Of a DNA stretch of 55,128 bases, positions 31,996 to 41,679 are shown in pieces. Origin of the DNA: JAZDMK01 sp043800975 (GTDB taxonomy: Bacteria > Bacteroidota > Bacteroidia > Bacteroidales > JAHJDW01). Positions within the stretch are counted from its first letter, which is position 1; each line of letters begins with the position of its first letter. Under the pieces are notes generated by a model that worked only from the letters and a program-made list of their open reading frames with translations, had not been told where the DNA came from and made no database searches. The position numbers and the translations under genes are program-made. The stretch covers positions 1 through 55,128 of the forward strand of contig JAZDMK010000084.1 of assembly GCA_043800975.1 (NCBI GenBank). The letters are read 5' to 3'.

Positions 31996-34900
31996 ATGAA
32001 ATTTAAAAAAATATTGTTTCTTTCAGTTTTTGCTTTGCTATTTTCTTTGTCAGCATTTGCACAGCACAGTTGCTGTAGTTATGATTTTGCAAAAAATGAA
32101 AGACAATGGCAGCCTAATATCCTTTACAGGTCAAGCTGGGATGGCGGTGCGCTTTTTCTGGAAAAAGATGCATTCACTTTTGTAATGCAGAATTCAAAAG
32201 ATATTCAGGCATACAAAAGAGCTACCTATCACGACACATTGCCAGAATCTTTAAAAAAGAATAATAAAATCTCCAACATTCGTCATCATGCCGTGCGCAT
32301 GCGATTCATCAATGCAAATCAGGATGTGAAGTGTTCTTCCGAAAAACAAATTCCCGGTTATACAAATTACTTTCTAGGGAAAGATAAATCACGCTGGGCT
32401 TCCCGTGTCCCTTCGTTTGAAGTTGTAAATTATGACAACCTGTATAAGGGTATCGATTTGAAAATTCACTCCAGTGATGGAAATCTGAAATACGATTATA
32501 TTGTCCATCCCGGTTCATCTGCATCATCTATTCGTATTCGTGTAGAAGGTGCACAGGATGTTCAGATACGTGAAGAAAACCTTGTTATAAAAACAAGTGT
32601 TTCTGATTTGAAAGAATTGAAGCCTGTTGCTTATCAGTTTGTAAACGGTATAAAAAAAGATGTTGTTTGCCGTTTCGCTTTGCACCGAGATGTTGTTACT
32701 TTCGATTTTCCGGAAGGATATGATAACACGAAAGATTTAATCATCGATCCCTCCTGGATTTTTGGAACCTACACAGGCTCTACAGCTGATAACTGGGGCT
32801 TTACAGCTACTTTCGACAAAGCAGGGAATGTGTATTCAGGCGGAATCGTTTTCGATATTGGATATCCAGTTAGTGCCGGTGCATATCAACTTACTTTTGG
32901 TGGTGGTGAACTCAACCCACCCTTTAATGTTGATCAGTTAGGTTGTGATGTGGGTATTATAAAATACAATACAACGGGTACCACTCGCTTATTTGCAACG
33001 TATCTGGGAGGCAGCCGGAATGAACTTCCCCATAGTCTGATCATAAATAATTCAGATGAACTTGTAATTTTTGGTACGACGGGATCCGATAATTTCCCGG
33101 TTACATCTGGTGCATTTGACACTACATTTAACGGAGGGACCAATGTTGCCTATGATAATGGTGCCATATTGTTTTCTTATGGAATTGATATCTATGTTGC
33201 AAAGCTCAGTAACGACGGAACACAGCTCATTGCTTCTTCATACGTCGGAGGAACACAAAACGATGGCTTGAATTACGCAACCCCGCTCTCATACAACTAT
33301 GCAGACGGCGCAAGGGGAGAAGTGATGATTGACAGAAATGACAATGTATTTGTAGTATCCTGTACCAATTCACCCGATTTTCCAGTAACAGCGGGCGCTT
33401 ACCAAACTATGCACGGTGGCGGAGGACAGGATGGGTGTATTTTTAAAATGGATATGACGCTTTCAAGCATGCTGTGGTCTACTTTTATTGGCGGGTTCGG
33501 GAATGATGCAGTGTATTCAATTGTTATTGACAAATACGATAAGATATACATGGCGGGTGGAACTGCATCAACAAATTTTCCAACTACTACAGGCGTGCTG
33601 TATCCTTCTTATAACGGTGGTGTACTCGATGGATTTGTAGCTGAATTATCGGATGATGGTTCTACGCTTCTTGCATCTACATTCTATGGTACTGTTACGT
33701 ACGATCAGGTTCATTTTGTTCGTGTTGACCGAAACAGCAATGTTTATGTGATGGGTCAAACCGAAGCCGGAGGAATGACTTATGTCCATAATGCAGTCTT
33801 TTATCAGAGTGGTGGCGGATTATTCATCAGTAAATTGACAAATCCGCTGGATTCATTAATTTGGTCAACCGTCTTCGATAAAAATGATGGACGTCCCGAT
33901 CTATCACCTTCCGCATTTCTTGTCGACTATTGCAATAAAATTTATTTTTCAGGATGGGGCGGTGCAGTAAACGGATTTGGTGGTACAAATGGGCTTCTTA
34001 CTACGCCCTTACCTTTTCAGGCTTCTACTGATAACAGTGATTACTACTTGATGGTTATCAACGATGATGCTTCAGCGCTCGTGTATGCTACTTTTTATGG
34101 TGGTGGTGTAAGTGCCGAGCATGTGGATGGTGGCACCAGTCGTTTCGACAAGGCAGGAAGAATTTATCAATCGGTATGCGCAGGATGTGGCGGTAACAGT
34201 GATTTTCCTACTACGCCCGGGGCGTGGTCGAATACAAACAATAGTTCAAATTGTAACAACGGTGTTTTTAAATTCGATTTTAATCTTCCGATTGTTGTTG
34301 CTGATTTCGATGTGCCACCTGTTATCTGTGCGCCTGATACCATGCATTTCAACAATACCAGTATTGGGGGAATTCAATACAGCTGGGATTTTGGAGATGG
34401 AACCGGATCTACACAAACAAGCCCGGATCATTTATATACGCTGCCCGGCATGTACAATGTAACGCTGATCGCTACGGATACTGGTGCATGCAATACTGCG
34501 GATACTTTGGTTCAGCCCGTGATGGTCTTGTCAAATTCTCCCGATACTTTGCTCCCGCAATCCATTTGTCATGGCGGAGATGTGCAGATAGGTTTCCTTC
34601 CTGCTGCTGATACTTCCATTCATTATACATGGTCGCCGGTTTCTACATTGAGCAGTGGTGGTATTTCTAATCCGGTTGCATCACCAACCGTTTCTACTAC
34701 CTATTCTGTTACCGTTACAAATTATATCTGTACTGCTGTTTACACGCAAATTGTCAGCGTCTCGAACATCAGTGTTAATGCAGGACCTGACACGAGCAGT
34801 TGTATGGATACGTTGAAAATGATAGCAACATCGGGTGGAGGAATCAATCATTTCATCTGGTCCACAAATCACTTTTTCACGGATACAATCAACACATCGG

Positions 34901-35982
34901 TGAATGATAGCACTGCCAGTATTTTTGTAACGGGCCCGCACTGGTATTATGTGATGGTAGATGATGGAATTTGTACAGCCATCGATAGCATGTTTATTGG
35001 ATTGGTCTCCATGAATACTACAGCAAATTCTACCAATTCACTTTGTTTTTACGATTGCAATGGCTCCGTATTTCTTTCCACAACCGGTGGAACACCACCT
35101 TATACATACGCTTGGAGCAATGGTTCCTCAAACGATACATTGCAGAATTTGTGTGCTGGTCCGCTTTATCTGACCATAACCGATAATGTAAATTGCAAAA
35201 TGTACGATACGGTTAATATCACTGCGCCTCCGCCTGTCACGGCATTGCCTGTTACAGTAAATGCATGCTATGGCATTTGCTCGGGTCTGATTAGCGTTAA
35301 TGCTTCAGGTGGAACACCCGGTTATACGTATGCATGGAATAATAGCGCTACCACCAGCTCGCAGCAGAATTTATGTCCCGGCATTTATACAGTGACAATT
35401 ACAGACAGCCATCTGTGTGATACAATTGTATCAGATACAGTTCATGAATTTCCTTCCAATCCGCCTGTGACAGCATGGGCTGATAATGATACTTTGTACG
35501 AAGGTCAGTCAACGATAATCCATGCATCACCACCCGGAGTTTATACGTATCAGTGGACACCAACCGAAGGTCTTGAAAATCCCAATGCAGCTTCTACAAC
35601 AGCGACCCTTACACAGACAACAACTTTTATTGTTAACATTACGGATATATATGGATGCACCAATTCAGATACAGTTACAATTTATGTCACTGATGTAGCC
35701 TGTGATGAAAATGATATTTACATTCCAAATGCATTTACACCCAATGGCGATAACGTAAATGATGTGCTTTATGTGCGGAGTCCTGTAATCGAGATTTTAT
35801 ACTTCGCAGTATATGACCGCTGGGGTGAACGTGTGTTCGAAACGCGCGATATCAATCAGGGATGGGATGGTACTTTCCGCGGAAAACCTTCGGACCCGGA
35901 TGTTTTCTATTATTACATTGAAGCAGGATGTTATAACAAAGAGAAATTCTTTAAAAAAGGAAACATAACACTGATAAGGTGA
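31996..35982 (+). CDS. Large surface protein: DUF7948/SBBP propeller, PKD, SprB repeats, T9SS type B domain
   Basis: 1328 aa. Signal peptide to about residue 22 (FSLSAFAQ). About 25-250: conserved N-terminal domain ('KNERQWQPNILYRSSWDGGA', 'RVPSFEVVNYDNLYKGIDL'). About 255-760: SBBP-type beta-propeller repeats with 'FPVTAGAYQT' and 'YxGG...D' units. About 770-850: PKD domain ('YSWDFGDGTGSTQTSPDHLY'). About 1010-1150: two SprB repeats ('GGTPPYTYAWSNGSS', 'GGTPGYTYAWNNSATTSS'). About 1236-1328: gliding-motility (type B) C-terminal domain ('IYIPNAFTPNGDNVNDVLY', 'VYDRWGERVFET'), the T9SS export signal. Probably a surface adhesin or motility filament. Its stop TGA overlaps the ATG of the PorP/SprF gene. 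Confidence 0.93.
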   Translation: MKFKKILFLSVFALLFSLSAFAQHSCCSYDFAKNERQWQPNILYRSSWDGGALFLEKDAFTFVMQNSKDIQAYKRATYHDTLPESLKKNNKISNIRHHAVRMRFINANQDVKCSSEKQIPGYTNYFLGKDKSRWASRVPSFEVVNYDNLYKGIDLKIHSSDGNLKYDYIVHPGSSASSIRIRVEGAQDVQIREENLVIKTSVSDLKELKPVAYQFVNGIKKDVVCRFALHRDVVTFDFPEGYDNTKDLIIDPSWIFGTYTGSTADNWGFTATFDKAGNVYSGGIVFDIGYPVSAGAYQLTFGGGELNPPFNVDQLGCDVGIIKYNTTGTTRLFATYLGGSRNELPHSLIINNSDELVIFGTTGSDNFPVTSGAFDTTFNGGTNVAYDNGAILFSYGIDIYVAKLSNDGTQLIASSYVGGTQNDGLNYATPLSYNYADGARGEVMIDRNDNVFVVSCTNSPDFPVTAGAYQTMHGGGGQDGCIFKMDMTLSSMLWSTFIGGFGNDAVYSIVIDKYDKIYMAGGTASTNFPTTTGVLYPSYNGGVLDGFVAELSDDGSTLLASTFYGTVTYDQVHFVRVDRNSNVYVMGQTEAGGMTYVHNAVFYQSGGGLFISKLTNPLDSLIWSTVFDKNDGRPDLSPSAFLVDYCNKIYFSGWGGAVNGFGGTNGLLTTPLPFQASTDNSDYYLMVINDDASALVYATFYGGGVSAEHVDGGTSRFDKAGRIYQSVCAGCGGNSDFPTTPGAWSNTNNSSNCNNGVFKFDFNLPIVVADFDVPPVICAPDTMHFNNTSIGGIQYSWDFGDGTGSTQTSPDHLYTLPGMYNVTLIATDTGACNTADTLVQPVMVLSNSPDTLLPQSICHGGDVQIGFLPAADTSIHYTWSPVSTLSSGGISNPVASPTVSTTYSVTVTNYICTAVYTQIVSVSNISVNAGPDTSSCMDTLKMIATSGGGINHFIWSTNHFFTDTINTSVNDSTASIFVTGPHWYYVMVDDGICTAIDSMFIGLVSMNTTANSTNSLCFYDCNGSVFLSTTGGTPPYTYAWSNGSSNDTLQNLCAGPLYLTITDNVNCKMYDTVNITAPPPVTALPVTVNACYGICSGLISVNASGGTPGYTYAWNNSATTSSQQNLCPGIYTVTITDSHLCDTIVSDTVHEFPSNPPVTAWADNDTLYEGQSTIIHASPPGVYTYQWTPTEGLENPNAASTTATLTQTTTFIVNITDIYGCTNSDTVTIYVTDVACDENDIYIPNAFTPNGDNVNDVLYVRSPVIEILYFAVYDRWGERVFETRDINQGWDGTFRGKPSDPDVFYYYIEAGCYNKEKFFKKGNITLIR

Positions 35983-36992
35983 TGAAGAAATTTCTTTTCA
36001 TAACGATGCTATTTTTTCCTGCATTTATTTTTGCACAGGATATTCATTTTACTCAATATCCCAATACACCGCTTTATCTCAATCCCGCAAATGCCGGCAT
36101 GTTTCAGGGCACGAATCGTTTTGGTGCCAGCCATCGTATGCAGTGGAGATCGGTTTCTACGCCCTATGTTACATTCTCAGCATTCAGTGATATGCGTGTG
36201 CATGCATTCAAATACAGACGCCCTGTTCTCGGTGTGGGTATTATTTTTAACCGTGATCAGGCTGGCGATTCCGAATTCGGAACTACGCAGGCTGGATTAA
36301 ATTCTTCACTCATCATTCCTGTTGGGAATTCATCTTCAAAAATACTATCACTGGGTGCCGGATTGTTTTTCAATCAGCGTTCGCTTACCTACGACAAACT
36401 TACTTTTGATAACCAATACAACGGCTACACATACGATCCTTCTATGCCCAATGGTGAGACTTTTATAAAAGACAAACTTACATTTCTTGATTTTTCTTTC
36501 GGTGCTTCCATGAAAATTTATCAGGGTGGAAGAAAGTTTAATCATTTCGGATTGTCTGTATCCCATCTGAACAAGCCTTTTCAATCGCTCTTCGATAATA
36601 AAAATATTAAACTCGATCGCAAACTTGTGTTATACGAAATGACGCGCTTTGCTTTGGGAAAAAACACGGAAATTGATCCTTCCATTCTTCTCGGTTTTCA
36701 AGGCACCTATCGCGAGATCGTTCCCGGCGCTACTTTTCGCATGATACGAAACAGTACGGTCGAAAATTTCTTTGCATTAACAGCCAGTGTTTTTTGGCGC
36801 GTGGGCGATGCCATGATTCCTTCCATCGGTGCTGATTATAAATTGTGGACGGCTGCACTTAGTTATGATGTGAATCTTTCAGGACTCAAACCAGCCAGCA
36901 ATCTGAAAGGTGGATATGAGATTACACTTTTGTATAAAATGAATAAAATAAAAGCGAAAAGAGAAAAATCAATTCCTTGTCCGATCATGTGA
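35982..36992 (+). CDS. PorP/SprF-family T9SS outer-membrane protein
   Basis: 336 aa, signal peptide ending 'FPAFIFAQ'. Characteristic 'DIHFTQYPNTPLYLNPANAG' start and beta-barrel strands ('PVLGVGIIFNRDQAGDSEFG', 'GLNSSLIIPVG', 'LSYDVNLSGL'). PorP/SprF proteins stay with one type B cargo: SprF is needed to bring SprB to the surface in Flavobacterium johnsoniae. Start at 35982, since TGATG overlaps the preceding stop by one base and indicates coupled translation. The partner cargo is very likely the protein encoded just upstream. Confidence 0.93.
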   Translation: MKKFLFITMLFFPAFIFAQDIHFTQYPNTPLYLNPANAGMFQGTNRFGASHRMQWRSVSTPYVTFSAFSDMRVHAFKYRRPVLGVGIIFNRDQAGDSEFGTTQAGLNSSLIIPVGNSSSKILSLGAGLFFNQRSLTYDKLTFDNQYNGYTYDPSMPNGETFIKDKLTFLDFSFGASMKIYQGGRKFNHFGLSVSHLNKPFQSLFDNKNIKLDRKLVLYEMTRFALGKNTEIDPSILLGFQGTYREIVPGATFRMIRNSTVENFFALTASVFWRVGDAMIPSIGADYKLWTAALSYDVNLSGLKPASNLKGGYEITLLYKMNKIKAKREKSIPCPIM

Positions 36993-38962
36993 TGAAAAAA
37001 CTGCTGATTTATAGCCTCCTATTTTCGGGAATTCTTTTCTCATCACAGTTGCATGCGCAAACGCGTGAGGACTGCTTGCGCTTTGCCAATGAAGCTTTTC
37101 TCGATTGTGATTATTATTCTGCAGCGTCCTACTATAACACTTTACTTGGCTACGATTCTTCCTCCATGGAAATAGTTTTTAAATATGCCGAAGCCTGCCG
37201 TCTTGCTCTGGATTATAACAAAGCGGAAAAAGCCTATCTGAAAGTAGTGAACAGTAATGATGTTTCCCGCTTTCCGGAATCCCGCTTCTGGCTTGCCCTT
37301 ATGATGAAGTCGCAGGGTAAATACAAGCTGGCAGAAAGTGAATTTGCTACTTTTTATGAGTTGAGAAAAAATGATAATTCCTATTATTCACAGCATGCAT
37401 TAAAAGAAATTGATGCTTGCAAATACGCTGACAGTGCTGTACATGATTCATTGCCGATTTTAATTACACACCTGAGCCAGAATGTAAATACACCTTATTC
37501 AGAATATGCGCCCTATCAGTTGGGCGATACCATGCTGCAGTTTTCATCGCTTCGCCCAACACTCACTTCCGGTGTTGAAGGAATTATCGACATGAAATAT
37601 TCTTCCCGGCTTTTCAAATCGAAAATTTTCCAGATGGGCTATAAGCCCGGAAAGGAAATGGCGAAATTGTTTAATGATATAAAAGCTTTCAACGGAAACA
37701 GTGCGTACAGCAGTGATTATAAACGCATGTTCTTTACGCGATGCGAGCAATTAAATGTCTCGCGCTTTCGTTGTAAAATTTATTGCAGCGAATTTAGTAA
37801 TGGCAAATGGCAGGAGCCTTTTCCGCTGTGCGAAAAAATAAATCAGAAATATTATACCAGCACACAGCCTTGGGTTGTGAGTGATGAAGATGGAAATGCA
37901 ACTTTGTATTTTTCATCCGATAAACCTGGCGGAATGGGTGGGATGGACCTTTGGGTTTCTTCACTTGATAAAAAATGCAATTGTTCCGATCCGGTCAATC
38001 TTGGAAAAGCTATTAATACAGAAGATGACGAGATAACTCCTTTTTTCTACGATTCAACAAAAACATTATACTTCAGTTCAACCGGCCACAAAGGATTTGG
38101 TGGTCATGATATTTTTAAAACAAAAAAAATAAATGATGTATGGACACCCCCTGAAAATTTGGGAGTGCCCGTCAATTCTGGCTATAACGATATCTATTAT
38201 GTAATTAATGAAGTGGATACCGATGGTTATTTTGCATCCAACCGACCGGGCTCTTTGTATTTGAAAAATGAAACCTGTTGTTATGATATTTATTCCTATC
38301 AGTGGATGGGTAAGATTAAGAAACCAGTTTTAGTAAACGTTGTTAAAAAAGATTCTGTTACAATTGCGATGAAAATCCGCGATCTGCTTCCTATTGCTTT
38401 GTATTTTCATAACGACGAACCCGATCCCCGCACGCGCACAACCACGACAGATTTGAACTATGAACAAACGCTGGTTAAATATGTCAAGTTGAAGGATAAA
38501 TACAAAAAAGAATACGGAAAAGGTCTGGAAGGATATGATAAGATGAAAGCCGAGCAGGATATTGATAAATTTTTTAATGATTATGTTACACGGGGTTTTT
38601 CAAAACTTAAGTTGTTTGCCTATTTACTGCGGCAGGATATGGAAGCGGGGAACCTTGTGAAAATTACTGTAAAGGGTTATTGCAGCCCGCTAACTACAAA
38701 TGAGTACAATGAAAAATTAGCCAAGCGCCGTATTTCAAGTTTTGTCAACTGGCTGTATCAGTACGATGACGGTAGTTTTGTGAAGTACATGAATGGAACG
38801 GCTGAGAACGGAGGACGATTATACATTATTGAGGAACCATTGGGAGAAGAAAAGGCGGATGTGAATGTAAGCGACAATCCCAACGATCAGCGCAACTCGG
38901 TATTCAGCCGGGCTGCTGCAATGGAACGAAAAATTCAGATTCTTTATTATACATCCGAATAA
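36992..38962 (+). CDS. PorE-like TPR / WD40-like propeller / OmpA-type protein
   Basis: 656 aa from the ATG at 36992, again overlapping the preceding stop as TGATG. Signal peptide to about residue 23 (SSQLHAQ). TPR-like helices (about 25-150: 'ANEAFLDCDYYSAASYYNTL', 'AEACRLALDYNKAEKAYLKV'), then a PD40/WD40-type propeller ('YFSSDKPGGMGGMDLWVSSL', 'LYFSSTGHKGFGGHDIFK', 'YFASNRPGS'), and a C-terminal OmpA-like region (about 470-656) with 'ALYFHNDEPDPRTRTTTTD' and 'VKGYCSPLTTNEYNEKLAKR'. This matches PorE-type proteins that tie the T9SS to peptidoglycan. The OmpA region is divergent, with a long insertion. Third gene of the cassette. Confidence 0.9.
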   Translation: MKKLLIYSLLFSGILFSSQLHAQTREDCLRFANEAFLDCDYYSAASYYNTLLGYDSSSMEIVFKYAEACRLALDYNKAEKAYLKVVNSNDVSRFPESRFWLALMMKSQGKYKLAESEFATFYELRKNDNSYYSQHALKEIDACKYADSAVHDSLPILITHLSQNVNTPYSEYAPYQLGDTMLQFSSLRPTLTSGVEGIIDMKYSSRLFKSKIFQMGYKPGKEMAKLFNDIKAFNGNSAYSSDYKRMFFTRCEQLNVSRFRCKIYCSEFSNGKWQEPFPLCEKINQKYYTSTQPWVVSDEDGNATLYFSSDKPGGMGGMDLWVSSLDKKCNCSDPVNLGKAINTEDDEITPFFYDSTKTLYFSSTGHKGFGGHDIFKTKKINDVWTPPENLGVPVNSGYNDIYYVINEVDTDGYFASNRPGSLYLKNETCCYDIYSYQWMGKIKKPVLVNVVKKDSVTIAMKIRDLLPIALYFHNDEPDPRTRTTTTDLNYEQTLVKYVKLKDKYKKEYGKGLEGYDKMKAEQDIDKFFNDYVTRGFSKLKLFAYLLRQDMEAGNLVKITVKGYCSPLTTNEYNEKLAKRRISSFVNWLYQYDDGSFVKYMNGTAENGGRLYIIEEPLGEEKADVNVSDNPNDQRNSVFSRAAAMERKIQILYYTSE

Positions 38963-38973
38963 ATTGAACCGCC

Positions 38974-39246
38974 ATGGAAAAAAGTAAAATGACCGTTCGC
39001 AAACCCACTGCTGAAGAAATGGAAACATCGGCACAATGGGGAACCTGGAGCAAAAGTCCGTCGATATTCGATTGGCAGTATGCCGAAAAAGAAACCTGCT
39101 ACATTCTGGAAGGAGAAGCCGAAGTATCGGATCGTGAGGGAAACCACGTCAAATTTGGTCCCGGCGATTTTGTGGTTTTTGAAGAAGGTCTCGATTGTAC
39201 CTGGAAAATCAAACAGACGATTCGAAAGAAGTATCGGTTTGGGTGA
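38974..39246 (+). CDS. Small cupin-domain protein
   Basis: 90 aa. A single cupin fold of the DUF861/EutQ type: 'WGTWSKSPSIFDWQYAEKET', 'CYILEGEAEVSDREGNHVKF', then 'GPGDFVVFEEGLDCTWKIKQ'. Such small cupins bind metal or small molecules; the typical metal His residues are largely absent, so no activity is assigned. It begins 11 bp after the PorE-like gene, so possibly cotranscribed. Confidence 0.82.
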   Translation: MEKSKMTVRKPTAEEMETSAQWGTWSKSPSIFDWQYAEKETCYILEGEAEVSDREGNHVKFGPGDFVVFEEGLDCTWKIKQTIRKKYRFG

Positions 39247-39289
39247 GGTTTTAGGAAAACTAAAAATTGTATTTATTCAAAAAAAATTT

Positions 39290-40390
39290 ATGAAAAAAGC
39301 AAAAATCATTTTCGTATTAATGATTCCGTTTTTATACTGCGGTTTGCTATCATCTCAAACAATCACTATACCGGTTGTTGTTCATGTAATCTGGTATAAT
39401 GTTTCACAAAACATATCTGATGCACAGGTTCAATCGCAGATTGAGGTGTTAAATGAAGATTTTGGAAGAACAAATATTGATACAATAAATACTCCTGCGG
39501 CATTTGCAGGCTTGGCAGCAAATACGGAAATTCAGTTTTGTCTGGCGCAAACGGACCCAAACGGATTACCTACAACAGGGATAATTCACAAGCAAACATT
39601 TACATCTTCTTTTTCTTCGGACAATAAAGTCAAACAGTCACTACAAGGCGGAGATAATGCTTGGGATGTGACGCGTTATTTTAATATTTGGGTTTGTAAT
39701 TTGAATGGAGGCTTGATTGGGTATGGAGAGTTTCCAACAAGCACAATCAGCAATACCTATGGTGTTGTTATACACTACTCGTTTTTCGGCAGGACAGGGG
39801 CTGTTTCTTACCCATATGATAAAGGTCGGAGTTGCACCCATGAGGTTGGACATTGTTTTAACCTTTACAATTTAGTGGGAAATCCTGGTTGTATAGAAAC
39901 CGATTCTGTTTCCGATACACCAACACCTTCTGGAAATAATTATGGGTGTTCGTCTTATCCTTTGCTGGATGCATGCAATCCTACTGCGCCTGGAGTTATG
40001 TTTATGAATTTCATGACATACTCGGATGATAGCTGTATGAATATGTTTACGTATGGCCAGAAAACACGTATGCACGCAATGCTGAACACATCCCCTTATA
40101 ATGCTCTTCCTGCTTCAACAACCTGTTTGCCTGTTGGTATTAATGAAATTAAAAATGATTTTTACTTATCCTTTTTTCCAAATCCTGCAGGTAATGAAAT
40201 TAGAATCAAGTTGAACAAACCCCTCGGAAAAGATGCATACATTTCCATTTTAAATTCTATAGGCGAGGAAGTTTTAAAAAGGAAAGTATATAAAATGGAA
40301 AGCGAAGTGAAGCTTGATGTTGCTGCATTTCCGACGGGAATGTATTTTGTAAAGGTGAATGGGTACTCAGGAAAGTTTGTTAAAAATTGA
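39290..40390 (+). CDS. Secreted M43-like metallopeptidase with T9SS sorting domain, atypical zinc motif
   Basis: 366 aa from the ATG at 39290, signal peptide ending 'GLLSSQ'. The domain resembles the cytophagalysin/pappalysin (M43) family: 'IPVVVHVIWYNVSQNISDAQ', 'VLNEDFGRTN', 'FNIWVCNL', 'VSDTPTPSG' and the Met-turn 'FMNFMTYSDDSCMNMFTYGQ'. The zinc motif at residues 184-194 reads HEVGHCFNLYN, whereas metzincins have HExxHxxGxxH: the third His is Asn and the Gly is Asn. It may be inactive, use another ligand, or be a binding protein. C-terminal T9SS type A domain ('FFPNPAGNEIRIKL', 'FPTGMYFVKV'). Confidence 0.88.
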   Translation: MKKAKIIFVLMIPFLYCGLLSSQTITIPVVVHVIWYNVSQNISDAQVQSQIEVLNEDFGRTNIDTINTPAAFAGLAANTEIQFCLAQTDPNGLPTTGIIHKQTFTSSFSSDNKVKQSLQGGDNAWDVTRYFNIWVCNLNGGLIGYGEFPTSTISNTYGVVIHYSFFGRTGAVSYPYDKGRSCTHEVGHCFNLYNLVGNPGCIETDSVSDTPTPSGNNYGCSSYPLLDACNPTAPGVMFMNFMTYSDDSCMNMFTYGQKTRMHAMLNTSPYNALPASTTCLPVGINEIKNDFYLSFFPNPAGNEIRIKLNKPLGKDAYISILNSIGEEVLKRKVYKMESEVKLDVAAFPTGMYFVKVNGYSGKFVKN

Positions 40391-40454
40391 TTGCAAACTG
40401 TAATCCCCCCAAAAAAGGTGTATCTACCATCATATTTTTTTAATTATACCTAAG

Positions 40455-40494
40455 GGTATTATACCACTAGGTATTATACAAAAAGGTATAAAAT
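40455..40494 (+). repeat. Three tandem 15-bp-spaced GGTAT repeats
   Basis: GGTATTATAC at 40455 and 40470, and GGTATAAAAT at 40485, exactly 15 bp apart. The core GTAT-T-ATAC is itself a near-palindrome. It lies between convergent genes. Too short and regular for CRISPR; function unknown. Confidence 0.5.
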
Positions 40495-40577
40495 AATTAT
40501 GAAAAGTCAATATTTCTTTCAAATTATTTTAAAATGATTACCGAAAAAGCGGATGTAAATCAAAGCGGAGTTTGCAC

Positions 40578-41006
40578 CTACATATACCGAACCTTAATCG
40601 TAATCTTCTTCGTTTCTTTATTCAGATAAAAACAAAATTTTGTGAAGTCTGGCTTTTTCAATCCGGTTTCATAATAATTTGAAAAACCAAAACCTTCCTG
40701 CGGATATCCTATGAAATTGTATGACATGTCACCATCCTTGTCTTCGTCATCCAGCAGTGCAATTCCAAATACACCCGATTCCCAGTTGAGTTTAATGTTC
40801 ATTTGCCCGTTCACTACCGTATTCTTAGGAAATGTTTTTGAGATATAAGGCTTTTCTTCATTAAAGCTATCTGCGTTTTTGAAAAAACCAAGCTGAATAT
40901 TACCGGTTTTATTTTGGATATTCGTAATTGTGATATCCAGAACTTGCGCACGAATATGCATTCCAAAGCCAAGTATTAAAAAGATGAGGATAATTATCTT
41001 TTTCAT
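40578..41006 (-). CDS. DUF2141 exported protein
   Basis: 142 aa with signal peptide (ending HIRAQ). Matches DUF2141: 'LDITITNIQNKTGNIQLGFF', 'FGIALLDDEDKDGDMSYNFI', 'GYPQEGFGFSNY' and C-terminal 'ITIKVRY'. A secreted or periplasmic beta-sandwich widespread in Bacteroidota and Proteobacteria; its function is not established. Isolated gene. Confidence 0.88.
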   Translation of the reverse strand: MKKIIILIFLILGFGMHIRAQVLDITITNIQNKTGNIQLGFFKNADSFNEEKPYISKTFPKNTVVNGQMNIKLNWESGVFGIALLDDEDKDGDMSYNFIGYPQEGFGFSNYYETGLKKPDFTKFCFYLNKETKKITIKVRYM

Positions 41007-41139
41007 GGTGGGTAGTTATTTTTTTGATTTCTTAGCGTAGATTTTCAACTACAATATTAGGACTAAAAAATCATTTTTGCAAGCATGCATAGAAATGTAT
41101 GCGATGTTGTCGCGACAGAAAAAATGAAAGTGTTTAATA

Positions 41140-41679
41140 TTATTTCACATCTTCACAACTATTTCCCATACAATTGGGTCTTTGTTTGGGTTTGGGAAGG
41201 AGTTTCAAGCGAATAAACAGATCATATACTTTACAACCGACACAAATTGCGAAGGCTGTTTCAAGATAGAGCATCAACAGGCAAAGCATGCAAAGCGGAC
41301 ATATGGTGTGGAAAAACGACGGATCATTTAGTAACAAAAGTGATAAAACAAATATGGTGGATGATAGGAGCAATCCTATACTCCATGCAAACTTTTTCTG
41401 AACAGCACCAATAGGAATAGGTGTCTGCTTTCTAACAAAAATCCAAGCAAGCAAAACAGTCGGAGAGAACATCGGATTGATAAAAAGTCCGATTAGAAAA
41501 TTTATGACCAATCCTCCCATAACATACGGGATGGGCTCATAATTTTTTAAAACAAATCCGTTAATTGTTGCAATCAGTCCGAAGAGAAACATGATGCCGG
41601 CGCTGGCTCTCATGCGCCTTTCGTTTAAAACCTTGTAAGGCTTTCCATCGATGTAATAACCAAAACTTAATATTGACAT
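41140..41679 (-). CDS. DUF4395 membrane protein
   Basis: 179 aa. About four membrane segments. DUF4395 pattern: 'LNERRMRASAGIMFLFGLIA', 'PYVMGGLVINFLIGLFINP', 'PIGAVQKKFAWSIGLLLSS' and a Cys-rich 'HTICPLCMLCLLMLYLETAF' plus 'CVGCKVYDL'. The Cys pairs suggest metal or thiol chemistry, and family members often accompany rhodanese or thioredoxin genes, but none adjoin here. Function unknown. Confidence 0.85.
   Translation of the reverse strand: MSILSFGYYIDGKPYKVLNERRMRASAGIMFLFGLIATINGFVLKNYEPIPYVMGGLVINFLIGLFINPMFSPTVLLAWIFVRKQTPIPIGAVQKKFAWSIGLLLSSTIFVLSLLLLNDPSFFHTICPLCMLCLLMLYLETAFAICVGCKVYDLFIRLKLLPKPKQRPNCMGNSCEDVK

Noticed and set aside
31996..35982. Toxin or contact-dependent inhibition function for the giant surface protein
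   Set aside because: No toxin domain or immunity gene is visible; the domains are all structural or adhesive with a T9SS tail.
40455..40494. CRISPR-like array
   Set aside because: The repeats are 10 bp at 15-bp spacing, with no spacers of useful length and no cas genes.
41100..41125. TGTCGCGACA palindrome near 41107
   Set aside because: Only 10 bp, a single copy, in a gap with no other regulatory signal; can occur by chance.
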